The notes under the pieces were generated by a model. That model saw nothing but the letters and a program-made list of their open reading frames with translations, was not told the DNA's origin and searched no databases. Below, piece after piece: positions 1 through 6,580 of a stretch of DNA of 19,187 bases. A program made the position numbers and the translations under genes. This DNA is from JBIKVP01 sp044356745 (GTDB lineage Bacteria; Pseudomonadota; Alphaproteobacteria; Rhizobiales; Beijerinckiaceae). The stretch covers positions 1 to 19,187 of the forward strand of contig JBIKVP010000036.1 in assembly GCA_044356745.1 (NCBI GenBank). The letters run 5' to 3'. The first letter of the stretch is position 1; each line of letters starts with the position of its first letter.

Positions 1-59
1 TCGGTGCGGTGGCGTTTCAAAAGCTCCTGACGTTGGTCTGGTTCTAAAAGCGTACCCAT
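1..59 (-). CDS. IS630-family transposase, N-terminal fragment (runs off the left edge)
   Basis: Read on the minus strand, an ATG at 59-57 opens a frame that continues to the window edge and encodes MGTLLEPDQRQELLKRHRT. An in-frame TGA lies just upstream at 74-72, so this ATG is the natural start. The pattern of a short leader, then L-x-P-x-Q-R-Q-E-L-L-x-x-H-R, resembles the start of IS630-type transposases as I remember them, whose next residues usually form a helix-turn-helix. Only 19 residues are visible, so on its own this would be weak. It is strengthened by the terminus-like sequence 40 bases upstream (100-125) and its partner at the right edge, which sits next to a recognisable IS630 C-terminus. 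The catalytic DDE domain would lie outside the window. Confidence 0.55.
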   Translation of the reverse strand, partial: MGTLLEPDQRQELLKRHRT

Positions 60-99
60 ACCAAATTGGAATCAAAACAACCTTAATAAAAAGATAACG

Positions 100-125
100 C
101 CAACTCTTCACTCACGAGGGGTATA
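100..125 (-). repeat. Terminal inverted repeat of the left IS630-like element
   Basis: On the minus strand this reads TATACCCCTC, five variable bases, then TGAAGAGTTGG. The same two blocks with the same spacing occur on the plus strand at 19066-19091. Blocks of 10 and 11 identical bases are unlikely to be chance. IS630/Tc1-type elements target TA and usually carry termini of this size, so TATA at the outer edge may contain the duplicated TA. The transposase start lies about 40 bases inside. Confidence 0.6.
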
Positions 126-158
126 TGATGTTCTCATATTTATTCCATCACATCATTC

Positions 159-190
159 ACCCAAAAACCGCTTCACACTTTTTGCTGATT
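159..190. repeat. Rhizobiales-like intergenic palindromic repeat fragment
   Basis: CAAAAA (162-167) pairs with TTTTTG (179-184) around an imperfect inner stem and a TTCA loop. The wording (AAAACCGCTTC-CACTTTTTG) resembles a dispersed intergenic palindrome common in Hyphomicrobiales, as I recall it. It sits directly after the stop of the Sel1-repeat gene and could also act as a weak transcript end for that minus-strand pair. The remaining bases between the IS terminus and the gene show nothing else. Confidence 0.4.
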
Positions 191-191
191 G

Positions 192-1211
192 CTATTGTCT
201 CACGAGTTCCTCGACACGTTTTTCTGCACGCTCACGCTCTTCAGCAGAAAGCGCTTTAAGTTCATCATCAAGCATCGCATCACTACGCCCTTGTGATGAT
301 GCAAGCAGATGCCAAGCGGCTGCGTCAATGATATTTCGGGGTGTACCTCGCCCTGCAATCAATAAACGGGCGAGGCGATTTTGTGCTACAACATTACCTC
401 GCCATGCGGCTCGACGAAAAAAACGCACAGCATTGACTTCATCTTTAGGCACATTATCGCCATTAAAGAGCATAATGCCCCATTCAGTTTGCGCTTGTGT
501 ATCGCCATTTTGTGCAGCGCGTTGCATCCACTGCGCGGCTTCAGATGGCTGAACGGGCACACCTTTGCCCTCTCGTAAGATAAGTGCAAGCATATATTGT
601 GCTTCAGGAATTTCATGAAGAGCGGCGCGTCGCATCAGCACTGCTGCCCGCGTTTGTTCGCCCTCTTTCGCACTATGCAATAAAAGCAACGCTAAATTAT
701 AAGCAGCATACGGATGACTCAAATCCGTTGCCGTTTTAAGAAGCGTCATACCTAATGTTTGATCTTTTGGGACACCATCCCCCTTCAAAAGCGCCATAGC
801 ATAAGCGAATGTGCCGTTCACATCCCCATTATCATGCGCCAATCGATACCAGCCTGCCGCTTTTACTGGATCGCGAGGAACGCTCGCACCTTGCTCTGAA
901 AGCACTCCTAGAAGCGTCATCATTGCCGCATCTTTAGGATCTTGTTTAAGGCGTTCTAATGCAAGTTTTAATGCAGTGACAAATTGACCGCGCTGATATG
1001 CTCCGAAAGCTAAATCCGCGATAGTGGGTGATAAAACATCGCCCTCAATAGAGGCAGCAGGAGCTGTTGTTGAAACAGGTGGTACAGCGGTTGAGGGTGA
1101 ATTTTGCTGTATCGTTTGGGCATGAACATTTGTCATGAAAACATTCACAGCCATCATTCCAACAGACGTAAAGCATAAACGTATTTTTCTACTGTTCCAT
1201 TGGCCTCTCAT
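192..1211 (-). CDS. Secreted Sel1-like repeat protein
   Basis: The 339-residue product starts with a basic stretch, a hydrophobic run and a VHA-Q site near residue 31, consistent with Sec export to the periplasm. A Pro/Ser/Thr/Ala linker follows (about 35-60), then a TPR-like helix pair (about 65-105). From about 118 to 305 there are five or so Sel1-type repeats, each around 36 residues with AA-x-W-x-x-x-A-A and Y-x-L-A-x-x-L-x-x-G-x-G-V-x-x-D patterns. Such solenoids are protein-binding scaffolds, so a specific partner cannot be named. The tail is charged and helical (about 315-339). Its ATG overlaps the stop of the preceding ThiE-like gene in an ATGA, so the two are probably co-translated. 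The family call is firm; the role is open. Confidence 0.85.
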   Translation of the reverse strand: MRGQWNSRKIRLCFTSVGMMAVNVFMTNVHAQTIQQNSPSTAVPPVSTTAPAASIEGDVLSPTIADLAFGAYQRGQFVTALKLALERLKQDPKDAAMMTLLGVLSEQGASVPRDPVKAAGWYRLAHDNGDVNGTFAYAMALLKGDGVPKDQTLGMTLLKTATDLSHPYAAYNLALLLLHSAKEGEQTRAAVLMRRAALHEIPEAQYMLALILREGKGVPVQPSEAAQWMQRAAQNGDTQAQTEWGIMLFNGDNVPKDEVNAVRFFRRAAWRGNVVAQNRLARLLIAGRGTPRNIIDAAAWHLLASSQGRSDAMLDDELKALSAEERERAEKRVEELVRQ

Positions 1212-1912
1212 GAGGATGTCTCAATCATACGGCACTTATCACGGACTCGCTCTATCATGTGCTCAAGCGTATCAGGCTGATTGAATAAGAAATCCCCTAC
1301 CGCAATGAATTCGCAATGCGTTCCGATGAGTGAATGAACACTCTCTAAGGTAGGGGCGCATGCAACGCATGGTACAGAAAATAGGCTTGTCCACCACTGT
1401 GTGCGCTCAACAAGTGCAGAGAGCGATGAAGGATGTTCATATGGGTCATGCTCACCAAACATGAGGTAATCTGCGCCTGCCTCACCAGCCTCCATTGCAT
1501 CGTGACGTGCTTTAAGATGGCTCACTCCTAAAATCAGATTTTTGCCACACGCTTTACGCCATGTTTCAACCGTCACCCCATTGATGATGTCATACGATAA
1601 ATGCACGCCATCAGCATTAAGGTGATGGATGAGGCGCAACACATCATTGATGTGATCGCTTGAGCGACTCGTTTCAATGAGGACTGCTGCGCCTGTGGCC
1701 TGAATATCATTAATGAGAGATTTAAGCGCTGGCTTCTGTTCAGGTACGGGCAATTGCCCTTTATGAAATCTTAAAAGCACGGCTGCAACACCACCCTTGC
1801 AGGCCTTCATCAACAGATCACGGGTGTGTGCAAAATCTTCATCCGAAGTTACGTTCAGATGTGGAGCAATCAGGTAAAGTTGTGGTGCACTGACCTCTTT
1901 AAAAGATTGCAT
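1208..1912 (-). CDS. ThiE/TenI-like TIM-barrel protein, probably not a normal thiamine-phosphate synthase
   Basis: The 234-residue product has the size and outline of the thiamine-phosphate synthase/TenI family: an initial QLYLIAP strand, ADGVHLSYD at 100-108, ILGVSHLKARHDAMEAGEAGADY at about 127-149 and a late PCVACAPT strand. However, the family's substrate-binding marks are degraded. The usual VQLRxK is AVLLRFHKG (44-52), the NDR motif is replaced by IETSRSSD (79-86), and the phosphate loop with TxTK is absent, with GEHDPYEHPSS (153-163) in its place. I infer a diverged function. The ATG has an AAGGG at good spacing upstream. The gene overlaps the Sel1-repeat gene by four bases, and I recall a similar neighbour pair in other Hyphomicrobiales near pgk/fba genes, which are not present here. 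Confidence 0.7.
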   Translation of the reverse strand: MQSFKEVSAPQLYLIAPHLNVTSDEDFAHTRDLLMKACKGGVAAVLLRFHKGQLPVPEQKPALKSLINDIQATGAAVLIETSRSSDHINDVLRLIHHLNADGVHLSYDIINGVTVETWRKACGKNLILGVSHLKARHDAMEAGEAGADYLMFGEHDPYEHPSSLSALVERTQWWTSLFSVPCVACAPTLESVHSLIGTHCEFIAVGDFLFNQPDTLEHMIERVRDKCRMIETSS

Positions 1913-1916
1913 GAGC

Positions 1917-1945
1917 TTGACCCTTTGTGTGCTTCAGGTTCTAAC
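1917..1945 (+). promoter_or_regulatory. Candidate sigma-70-type promoter for the nitrilase-family gene
   Basis: TTGACC (1917-1922) and TCTAAC (1940-1945) are separated by 17 bases in the gap between divergent genes. Transcription would begin near 1952, which argues against any start codon upstream of that point. The -35 box sits just outside the start of the ThiE-like gene. This is a sequence match only. Confidence 0.35.
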
Positions 1946-1981
1946 TACAGGGAATTAACGTTTCTGAAAAGAGATAACACG

Positions 1982-2962
1982 TTGTCTCATTCCATTACCC
2001 AAGCAGAACCATCATTGAGCGCATCCTTTACGGCGGCATGCATTCAGTTATGTACAACGCGCGATGTCAAGGTGAACTGCGATGCCATTGTTACACTTAT
2101 CCGTGAAGCGGCACATCATGGTGCGCAGTACATTCAAACACCTGAAATGAGTAATGTGCTGGAGCGAGATCGCCATTTACTTTTCGAAAAAGTGACAACG
2201 CCAGATCAGGATAGTGTACTTAATGCACTGCGCGAGGAAGCACGACGTTTAAACGTCTATATTCATATTGGCTCACTCGCTGTGCGCTCTGGAGCATTTT
2301 CAAGCGAGCCGTCAGGCGCTCAGGAAGGGCAATTAGACAGCGGTTTGCGTGACCTAAAAGGCGGCGTAAGCGAAGGAAATGGCATAAAACAAAAAGACTT
2401 AAGGGAAAAGCTTGCGAACCGCGCTTTTGTGATTGATCCGACAGGCGCTATTATTGCAACCTATGACAAGATGCATTTGTTTGATGTGGACTTGCCAAAC
2501 GGGGAAAGCTGGTGTGAGTCAAATACCTATATCCGCGGCAATGAGGCTATCAGTGTTGATTTACCGTGGGGAAAGCTCGGGCTCGCGATTTGTTATGATT
2601 TGCGTTTTCCCATGCTTTTTCATACGCTCGCACAGCGCGAAGCCATTTTTTTAAGCGCACCTGCTGCATTTACACGTCAGACGGGAGAAGCACACTGGCA
2701 GGTACTGCAACGCGCACGCGCCATCGAAACAGGATCGTTTATGATTTCAGCCGCGCAGGGTGGGCATCATGACGACGGCCGCGAGACTTACGGTCATTCT
2801 ATTATTGTTGATCCATGGGGGCGTATTCTTGCTGAAGCCACTGGGGATTTCTCAATGCAAACCCCGCAAGTCATTTATGCCACCATTGACTCTAACATTG
2901 CGTACAAGGCACGTTCCCGTATTCCAACGCTCCAGCATGTCCGCCATTTCGATTCAATTTAA
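1982..2962 (+). CDS. Carbon-nitrogen hydrolase (nitrilase/omega-amidase superfamily, Nit-like)
   Basis: The product shows the nitrilase-superfamily Glu-Lys-Cys triad: TPEMSN (Glu55, counting from the TTG at 1982), YDKMHLFD (Lys163) and GLAICYDLRFP (Cys204). It also has a late RARAIETGSFMISAAQ segment and GHSIIVDPWG. Family members hydrolyse nonpeptide C-N bonds, and the Nit group removes damaged deaminated glutathione or omega-amides; which applies here is not decidable. The start is uncertain. The open frame extends back to an ATG at 1826 inside the divergent ThiE-like gene, but homology begins only around 2025. I chose the TTG at 1982, preceded by an AAGAGA-like site and downstream of a candidate promoter; TTG at 2015 is also possible. 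Residues about 103-141 form an extra polar insert between two core strands. The stop overlaps that of convergent rsmE. Confidence 0.85.
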   Translation: MSHSITQAEPSLSASFTAACIQLCTTRDVKVNCDAIVTLIREAAHHGAQYIQTPEMSNVLERDRHLLFEKVTTPDQDSVLNALREEARRLNVYIHIGSLAVRSGAFSSEPSGAQEGQLDSGLRDLKGGVSEGNGIKQKDLREKLANRAFVIDPTGAIIATYDKMHLFDVDLPNGESWCESNTYIRGNEAISVDLPWGKLGLAICYDLRFPMLFHTLAQREAIFLSAPAAFTRQTGEAHWQVLQRARAIETGSFMISAAQGGHHDDGRETYGHSIIVDPWGRILAEATGDFSMQTPQVIYATIDSNIAYKARSRIPTLQHVRHFDSI

Positions 2963-3747
2963 GCGTTGCGTGACGCCATATCACCTATGAGAGCCTGGAC
3001 AAGCGTCAAAGCCATCACCGCTGCTGTATCAGCGCGCACAATCCGCGAGCCAAGCGAAAGACGCAACGTATTATGGTGGCGCATGATTAACGCACGCTCA
3101 TCATCATCAAATCCGCCTTCCGGCCCAACGAGCACAGCGCAAGGCATGCCTTGCGGAATCCCCCTCAGCGCTTCAACAGGAGATACACAAGGTGTATCTT
3201 CGTCGGCAAAAATCAGAACACGATTTGTCGCTAAGCTATCAAGCGCTTTTGCCAGATTTGTCTCTGGATAAACATCAGGAACATGCGTTAAGCCGCACTG
3301 CTCTGCTGCTTCAATCGCATTTGCGGTCAGTCGCTCAATTTTAAGGCGCGACACCTGCGTGCGTTGTGTGATCACAGGAATTAATGTTGATGCACCAAGT
3401 TCAGTCGCTTTTTGAATGAGGTAATCCAGTCGTGCAGCTTTTAGCGGTGCAAACAGATACCATATATCAGCACCAGACGCGGGGAGCCGTGTTTGCTCAC
3501 AAGCAACGAGTGTGACCTCCTTTTTGGTGATGAGTGTGATGCGTGCAAGCCATTCACCTTGACCATTGTCAAAAATTAAGAGTGGGTCATCCACTTTTTT
3601 ACGCATAACATGGATAAGATAATGGTTTTGATCTGTAGAGAGTATGATCGGTTGATGAGGCACAAAACCTGAAACGTAAAGCCTTACATATTTGCGTAGT
3701 GCGTTAGGGCGTCCCCTGTCTGATGTAGGCGCATTCTCTTGTATCAT
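2959..3747 (-). CDS. rsmE: 16S rRNA (uracil1498-N3)-methyltransferase RsmE
   Basis: RsmE methylates U1498 of 16S rRNA with S-adenosylmethionine. The 262-residue product has an N-terminal PUA-like part (about 21-90, with NHYLIHVMRKK) and a SPOUT knot domain with KATELGA (113-119), LVGPEGGF (206-213) and LGSRIVRADTA (232-242), the hallmark cofactor-binding loops. The first 20 residues are an extra, weakly conserved-looking leader. Its ATG overlaps the TAA of ubiA by one base (TAATG), which implies translational coupling. The ubiA-rsmE order is typical of alphaproteobacteria, where gshA often follows; here the convergent nitrilase-family gene lies next instead. Its stop codon lies inside a TTAA palindrome that also stops the convergent gene. 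Confidence 0.93.
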   Translation of the reverse strand: MIQENAPTSDRGRPNALRKYVRLYVSGFVPHQPIILSTDQNHYLIHVMRKKVDDPLLIFDNGQGEWLARITLITKKEVTLVACEQTRLPASGADIWYLFAPLKAARLDYLIQKATELGASTLIPVITQRTQVSRLKIERLTANAIEAAEQCGLTHVPDVYPETNLAKALDSLATNRVLIFADEDTPCVSPVEALRGIPQGMPCAVLVGPEGGFDDDERALIMRHHNTLRLSLGSRIVRADTAAVMALTLVQALIGDMASRNA

Positions 3748-4721
3748 TAGACATAGCTCTTGAATAATGTATCAAGGATGAGTGCGCCAAACAGCAATAA
3801 TCCCGCTGTTTTATTCGAGCGAAAGACCTCTAAAGCCATTGCAGGGGCAATCATTCCATCATCATGGCGCGGTGTAATCAGGCGCACCTGGCGCAAGAGA
3901 TGCCATGCGAACAATGCTGCTCCCAAATATCCTAAAGGTGTTGCGCCTACGGTAAAAATACTCAACGTGATCAAAATACTTGAGAGGGCGTAGCAACATG
4001 TAATGGCAAAAGGGGTATGTTCGCCAAAAAATAGCGCCGATGAATGAACCCCAATCAGCGCGTCATCTTCAATGTCTTGAAGCGCATAAAGTGTATCATA
4101 GCCAATCACCCAGAACACGGTTCCTAAAAAGAGCAGTACGGGGGCAAGACTCACATCATTCATCACCACGCTCCAACCAACAAGTGCACCCCATGCGAAT
4201 GCAATACCAAGCACAAGTTGAGGCACGGGCAGAATGCGCTTCATAAGTGGATAAGCCGCGACAGGAAGCAGTGAACATAGCCCAATTAAAATTGTTGTAC
4301 GGTTGAACTGTATCAAAACAACCAACCCAATAAACGCAAGAGCCGCCATCATGATCCAAGCTTGCTTGATACTGACCTCGCCAGCGGGGAGGGGGCGGTG
4401 GCGTGTACGCTCGACTTTCGCGTCAATATGACGATCAAGAATGTCGTTGTAAATACATCCCGCACTCCGCATTGCCCAAGCGCCTAGCGCAAGCAAACAC
4501 AACAACCAAGGATTAGGGTAAACTTCAAGCGCTTTTCCAGACGCGAGCGCAAGAGACCACCCGCATGGTAAAAACAATAGCCAAAACCCAATCGGTCGAT
4601 CAAACCGTGCAAGACGTGCAAAGGTATGCCAGCGATGTGGTAGATGATTAAGTAATTGTTTGGTCAATGTTGTGTCTGGCAACGTATCAGGTGTTTTAAT
4701 CACTTTATCTTGTTGCCCCAT
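3747..4721 (-). CDS. ubiA: 4-hydroxybenzoate polyprenyltransferase UbiA
   Basis: UbiA prenylates 4-hydroxybenzoate in the inner membrane, a committed step of ubiquinone synthesis. The product (324 residues from the ATG at 4721) has the two Asp-rich motifs that bind Mg-diphosphate: YNDILDRHIDAKVERT (91-106) and ALQDIEDDALIGVHS (213-227). It also has about eight hydrophobic membrane segments and the RFDRPIGFWLLFLPC entry (39-53). A TTG at 4748 would give a nine-residue longer protein overlapping the upstream stop as TTGA. Neither start has a clear Shine-Dalgarno sequence, and coupling to the upstream gene is plausible. It sits between a four-cysteine secreted protein gene and rsmE in a tightly packed minus-strand group. 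The call itself is secure. Confidence 0.95.
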   Translation of the reverse strand: MGQQDKVIKTPDTLPDTTLTKQLLNHLPHRWHTFARLARFDRPIGFWLLFLPCGWSLALASGKALEVYPNPWLLCLLALGAWAMRSAGCIYNDILDRHIDAKVERTRHRPLPAGEVSIKQAWIMMAALAFIGLVVLIQFNRTTILIGLCSLLPVAAYPLMKRILPVPQLVLGIAFAWGALVGWSVVMNDVSLAPVLLFLGTVFWVIGYDTLYALQDIEDDALIGVHSSALFFGEHTPFAITCCYALSSILITLSIFTVGATPLGYLGAALFAWHLLRQVRLITPRHDDGMIAPAMALEVFRSNKTAGLLLFGALILDTLFKSYV

Positions 4722-4744
4722 CGCGTCAGGCACGTGCAGCGCTC

Positions 4745-5269
4745 TCAAAGCGGGCTACGAGGAACAGGTAGCGCTCCGCCTGTCACCTGATCTGAGCCAC
4801 CAAATGCACCGCCACCACCGCCCTGTTGTTGCTGGGCAGCACGCTGTTGCGCTTGTTTAAGGGCTTCCTTTTTCGCTTTATTAAATTGAGCAGCCGCTTG
4901 GCATGCACCATTGCGATTCTTTACAATTTGGCCTTGCGCTGTGGTGAGGTTAGCAACGGCGTCATCTGGAATTTGACACCAGTCCTTATTGCTCTCCATC
5001 CACTTAAGTGTGGCAGAACCATTATTTTGCAAACGTCCAAAGATGGAACAGGCGGTGTTTGGGTCAATCTTCTTTTTTGCCCAGCTGTTGATTTGCGTAA
5101 TGATATTTTGACGCTCTTGAAGCAGTTTGCGTCCCTGATCACAAATGTTTGATGCTTGTGCCTGAACAGACGTGCTCATAAAACCATATAAAGGCACACT
5201 GGCACACATTGCTAAAATGAATGTCACAATGCTCTTGCTTGCTGAGCTTGATCTCGCTGAGTGGCGCAT
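4745..5269 (-). CDS. Conserved secreted four-cysteine protein, function unknown
   Basis: This 174-residue product begins with a polar basic stretch and a hydrophobic run (about 14-30), ending at VQA-QAS near residue 37-39, a good signal peptidase I site. The mature part carries exactly four cysteines (43, 74, 98, 123), fitting two disulfides in the periplasm, with helical stretches around KWMESNKDWCQIPDD. A Lys/Gln/Ala helix (about 130-150) leads into a Gly-rich tail with AFGGSDQVTGG. I recall similar proteins of unknown function, ending in GGSDxVTGG, in Hyphomicrobiales. The start is supported by AGGA six bases upstream. It lies directly before ubiA and has its own candidate promoter. I cannot assign a role. 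Confidence 0.8.
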   Translation of the reverse strand: MRHSARSSSASKSIVTFILAMCASVPLYGFMSTSVQAQASNICDQGRKLLQERQNIITQINSWAKKKIDPNTACSIFGRLQNNGSATLKWMESNKDWCQIPDDAVANLTTAQGQIVKNRNGACQAAAQFNKAKKEALKQAQQRAAQQQQGGGGGAFGGSDQVTGGALPVPRSPL

Positions 5270-5310
5270 ATCCGTTCCTGTTTCCGTACTGCTTGTAAAG
5301 TTAATACTCT

Positions 5311-5339
5311 TTTATGACGCACACGTAAAGTCCGTGCAA
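5311..5339 (-). promoter_or_regulatory. Candidate sigma-70-type promoter ahead of the four-cysteine protein gene
   Basis: On the minus strand TTGCAC (5339-5334) is followed after exactly 17 bases by CATAAA (5316-5311). Transcription would begin some 35 bases before the start codon at 5269. This could drive the 4745-5269, ubiA, rsmE group independently of the upstream SGNH-like gene. Confidence 0.45.
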
Positions 5340-5363
5340 CAAAACCATGTGAGAGCGTTCAGC

Positions 5364-6398
5364 TTATGGACGGTGTTGATCGATTAATTTTTGCGTCAAT
5401 TGTTGAGCAATAGGTAAGCGATAATGCAATGGATCCCAATAATTTTCATCATGACTTGTGATTTGTGAGCCGATACGCCAATCTAAAACGTTTGTATTTT
5501 GATGAACACTTTTGAAAGATGCAATGTGTGCTTTGCACAGCGTTTCAAGGGCTGCTTCACGTCCGCCTGGGCGCGGTTGTGCGCTGATGTGTACGGGTGG
5601 GAATACAAACGTCACCTGTGTGTTTTCTGGCAACTGCTTTAAAACATCGCGCAACCAGTCAAGTGCTGGAAAAGCAAGTCCCTGCTGTTCTTGAGGTGTG
5701 AGCGGATAGGGAGTAGATGGCTTCTCCCACAAGGCTCTGATGTGCGCTTCGTCTTCAGTTGACGTTGTGCCCCACAAATGATGACGCGCACGGCTTACAT
5801 CATAGGTGTGCTCAGGGGGGGTAAATATTTCAAAACCATCATCACGCAAGCGCGGTTTGCGCTGCCCTAAATAAAAACCTGCGACGCGAATCGCGACTTC
5901 CAAAGTTGTGAAACTTAATTGCCCTGTTACATTATTCCATAGACTGTCATCATATAGCCATGGCGGAAAAGGACGAAACGTGCGTTGTTTTTCTAATGAT
6001 GTGGCATCGGGTGCGCACCATGTCGGGTCTATGCCCCAAAAAATATGTTTTGTGTGAGGGGTCTTTCGCACAAAAAGCTGCGCTAGTTGCATCTGCTCCC
6101 ATGGTGTTGCGGCATTCATCGCTAAATTGGCAAATCGTGTTTTTAAATTATGATCAAGTTGTTGCGGATCAATCAGCCGCACGGTGGATGTGCCAAACAC
6201 CGCGCTATCATATACTTGAGATCGCACAAGACGCGGATACATATAGCGCTGATTAAGATCCATCACGGGACCAGGGCTGTCACCCGCCTTAACCCTTACA
6301 CCATACGGATCCATCCAGAGAATGAATGCGAAAAATATGCAGGTAATAAGAGCAGTTGATACCAGAAATATGGTAGGAAAGCGGGGCATGAACCACAT
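5364..6398 (-). CDS. Membrane-anchored SGNH-hydrolase-like envelope protein
   Basis: The product has 344 residues from the ATG at 6398. That start is preferred because AGGA lies six bases before it, whereas the earlier in-frame ATG at 6404 abuts the same AGGA. A single hydrophobic segment (about 8-29) acts as a signal anchor, placing the rest in the periplasm. FGTSTVRL (68-75) resembles the GxSx nucleophile block of SGNH/DltD/AlgJ-like proteins, and YWDPLHYR near the end supplies a D-x-x-H pair (Asp322, His325). IFWGIDPTWC and NLAMNAAT lie between. This suggests an acyl-transferase or esterase acting on an envelope polymer, but it rests on motif resemblance alone. I recall similar uncharacterised proteins in Hyphomicrobiales. 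It occupies the place after ftsA where ftsZ would be expected. Confidence 0.7.
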   Translation of the reverse strand: MWFMPRFPTIFLVSTALITCIFFAFILWMDPYGVRVKAGDSPGPVMDLNQRYMYPRLVRSQVYDSAVFGTSTVRLIDPQQLDHNLKTRFANLAMNAATPWEQMQLAQLFVRKTPHTKHIFWGIDPTWCAPDATSLEKQRTFRPFPPWLYDDSLWNNVTGQLSFTTLEVAIRVAGFYLGQRKPRLRDDGFEIFTPPEHTYDVSRARHHLWGTTSTEDEAHIRALWEKPSTPYPLTPQEQQGLAFPALDWLRDVLKQLPENTQVTFVFPPVHISAQPRPGGREAALETLCKAHIASFKSVHQNTNVLDWRIGSQITSHDENYWDPLHYRLPIAQQLTQKLIDQHRP

Positions 6399-6423
6399 TA
6401 TCATTCCTAGTGAGCCTTTTGGA

Positions 6424-6478
6424 AAAAGCTAAGGGAAGGCTGTTCAAAACAGGATTCACAAAACTGACCTTCCTTCCC
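6424..6478 (-). terminator. Candidate nested stem-loop and transcript end between ftsA and the SGNH-like gene
   Basis: GGGAAGG (6433-6439 on the plus strand) pairs with CCTTCCC (6472-6478), enclosing a second small stem, CTGTT/AACAG (6440-6444 and 6448-6452). On the minus strand the outer stem is followed by TTAGCTTTTT. The loop is long for an intrinsic terminator, so it may instead be a leader structure of the downstream gene. Confidence 0.3.
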
Positions 6479-6580
6479 AAGGTTCGCTTTGGATGATTGG
6501 ACGGGAATGACAAAAACGAATCGCCACATCTTTTTTGCGAGAGGCTCGCGATGATGCAAAAAGAGCATTCTTTCTAGCCC

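Noticed and set aside
1826..1981. In-frame ATG at 1826 as start of the nitrilase-family gene
   Set aside because: It lies inside the divergent ThiE-like gene, upstream of the candidate promoter, and the extra residues do not resemble the family N-terminus.
6405..6580. Remnant of ftsZ after ftsA
   Set aside because: Neither strand of this short gap encodes any FtsZ-like motif such as the GGGTGTG loop.
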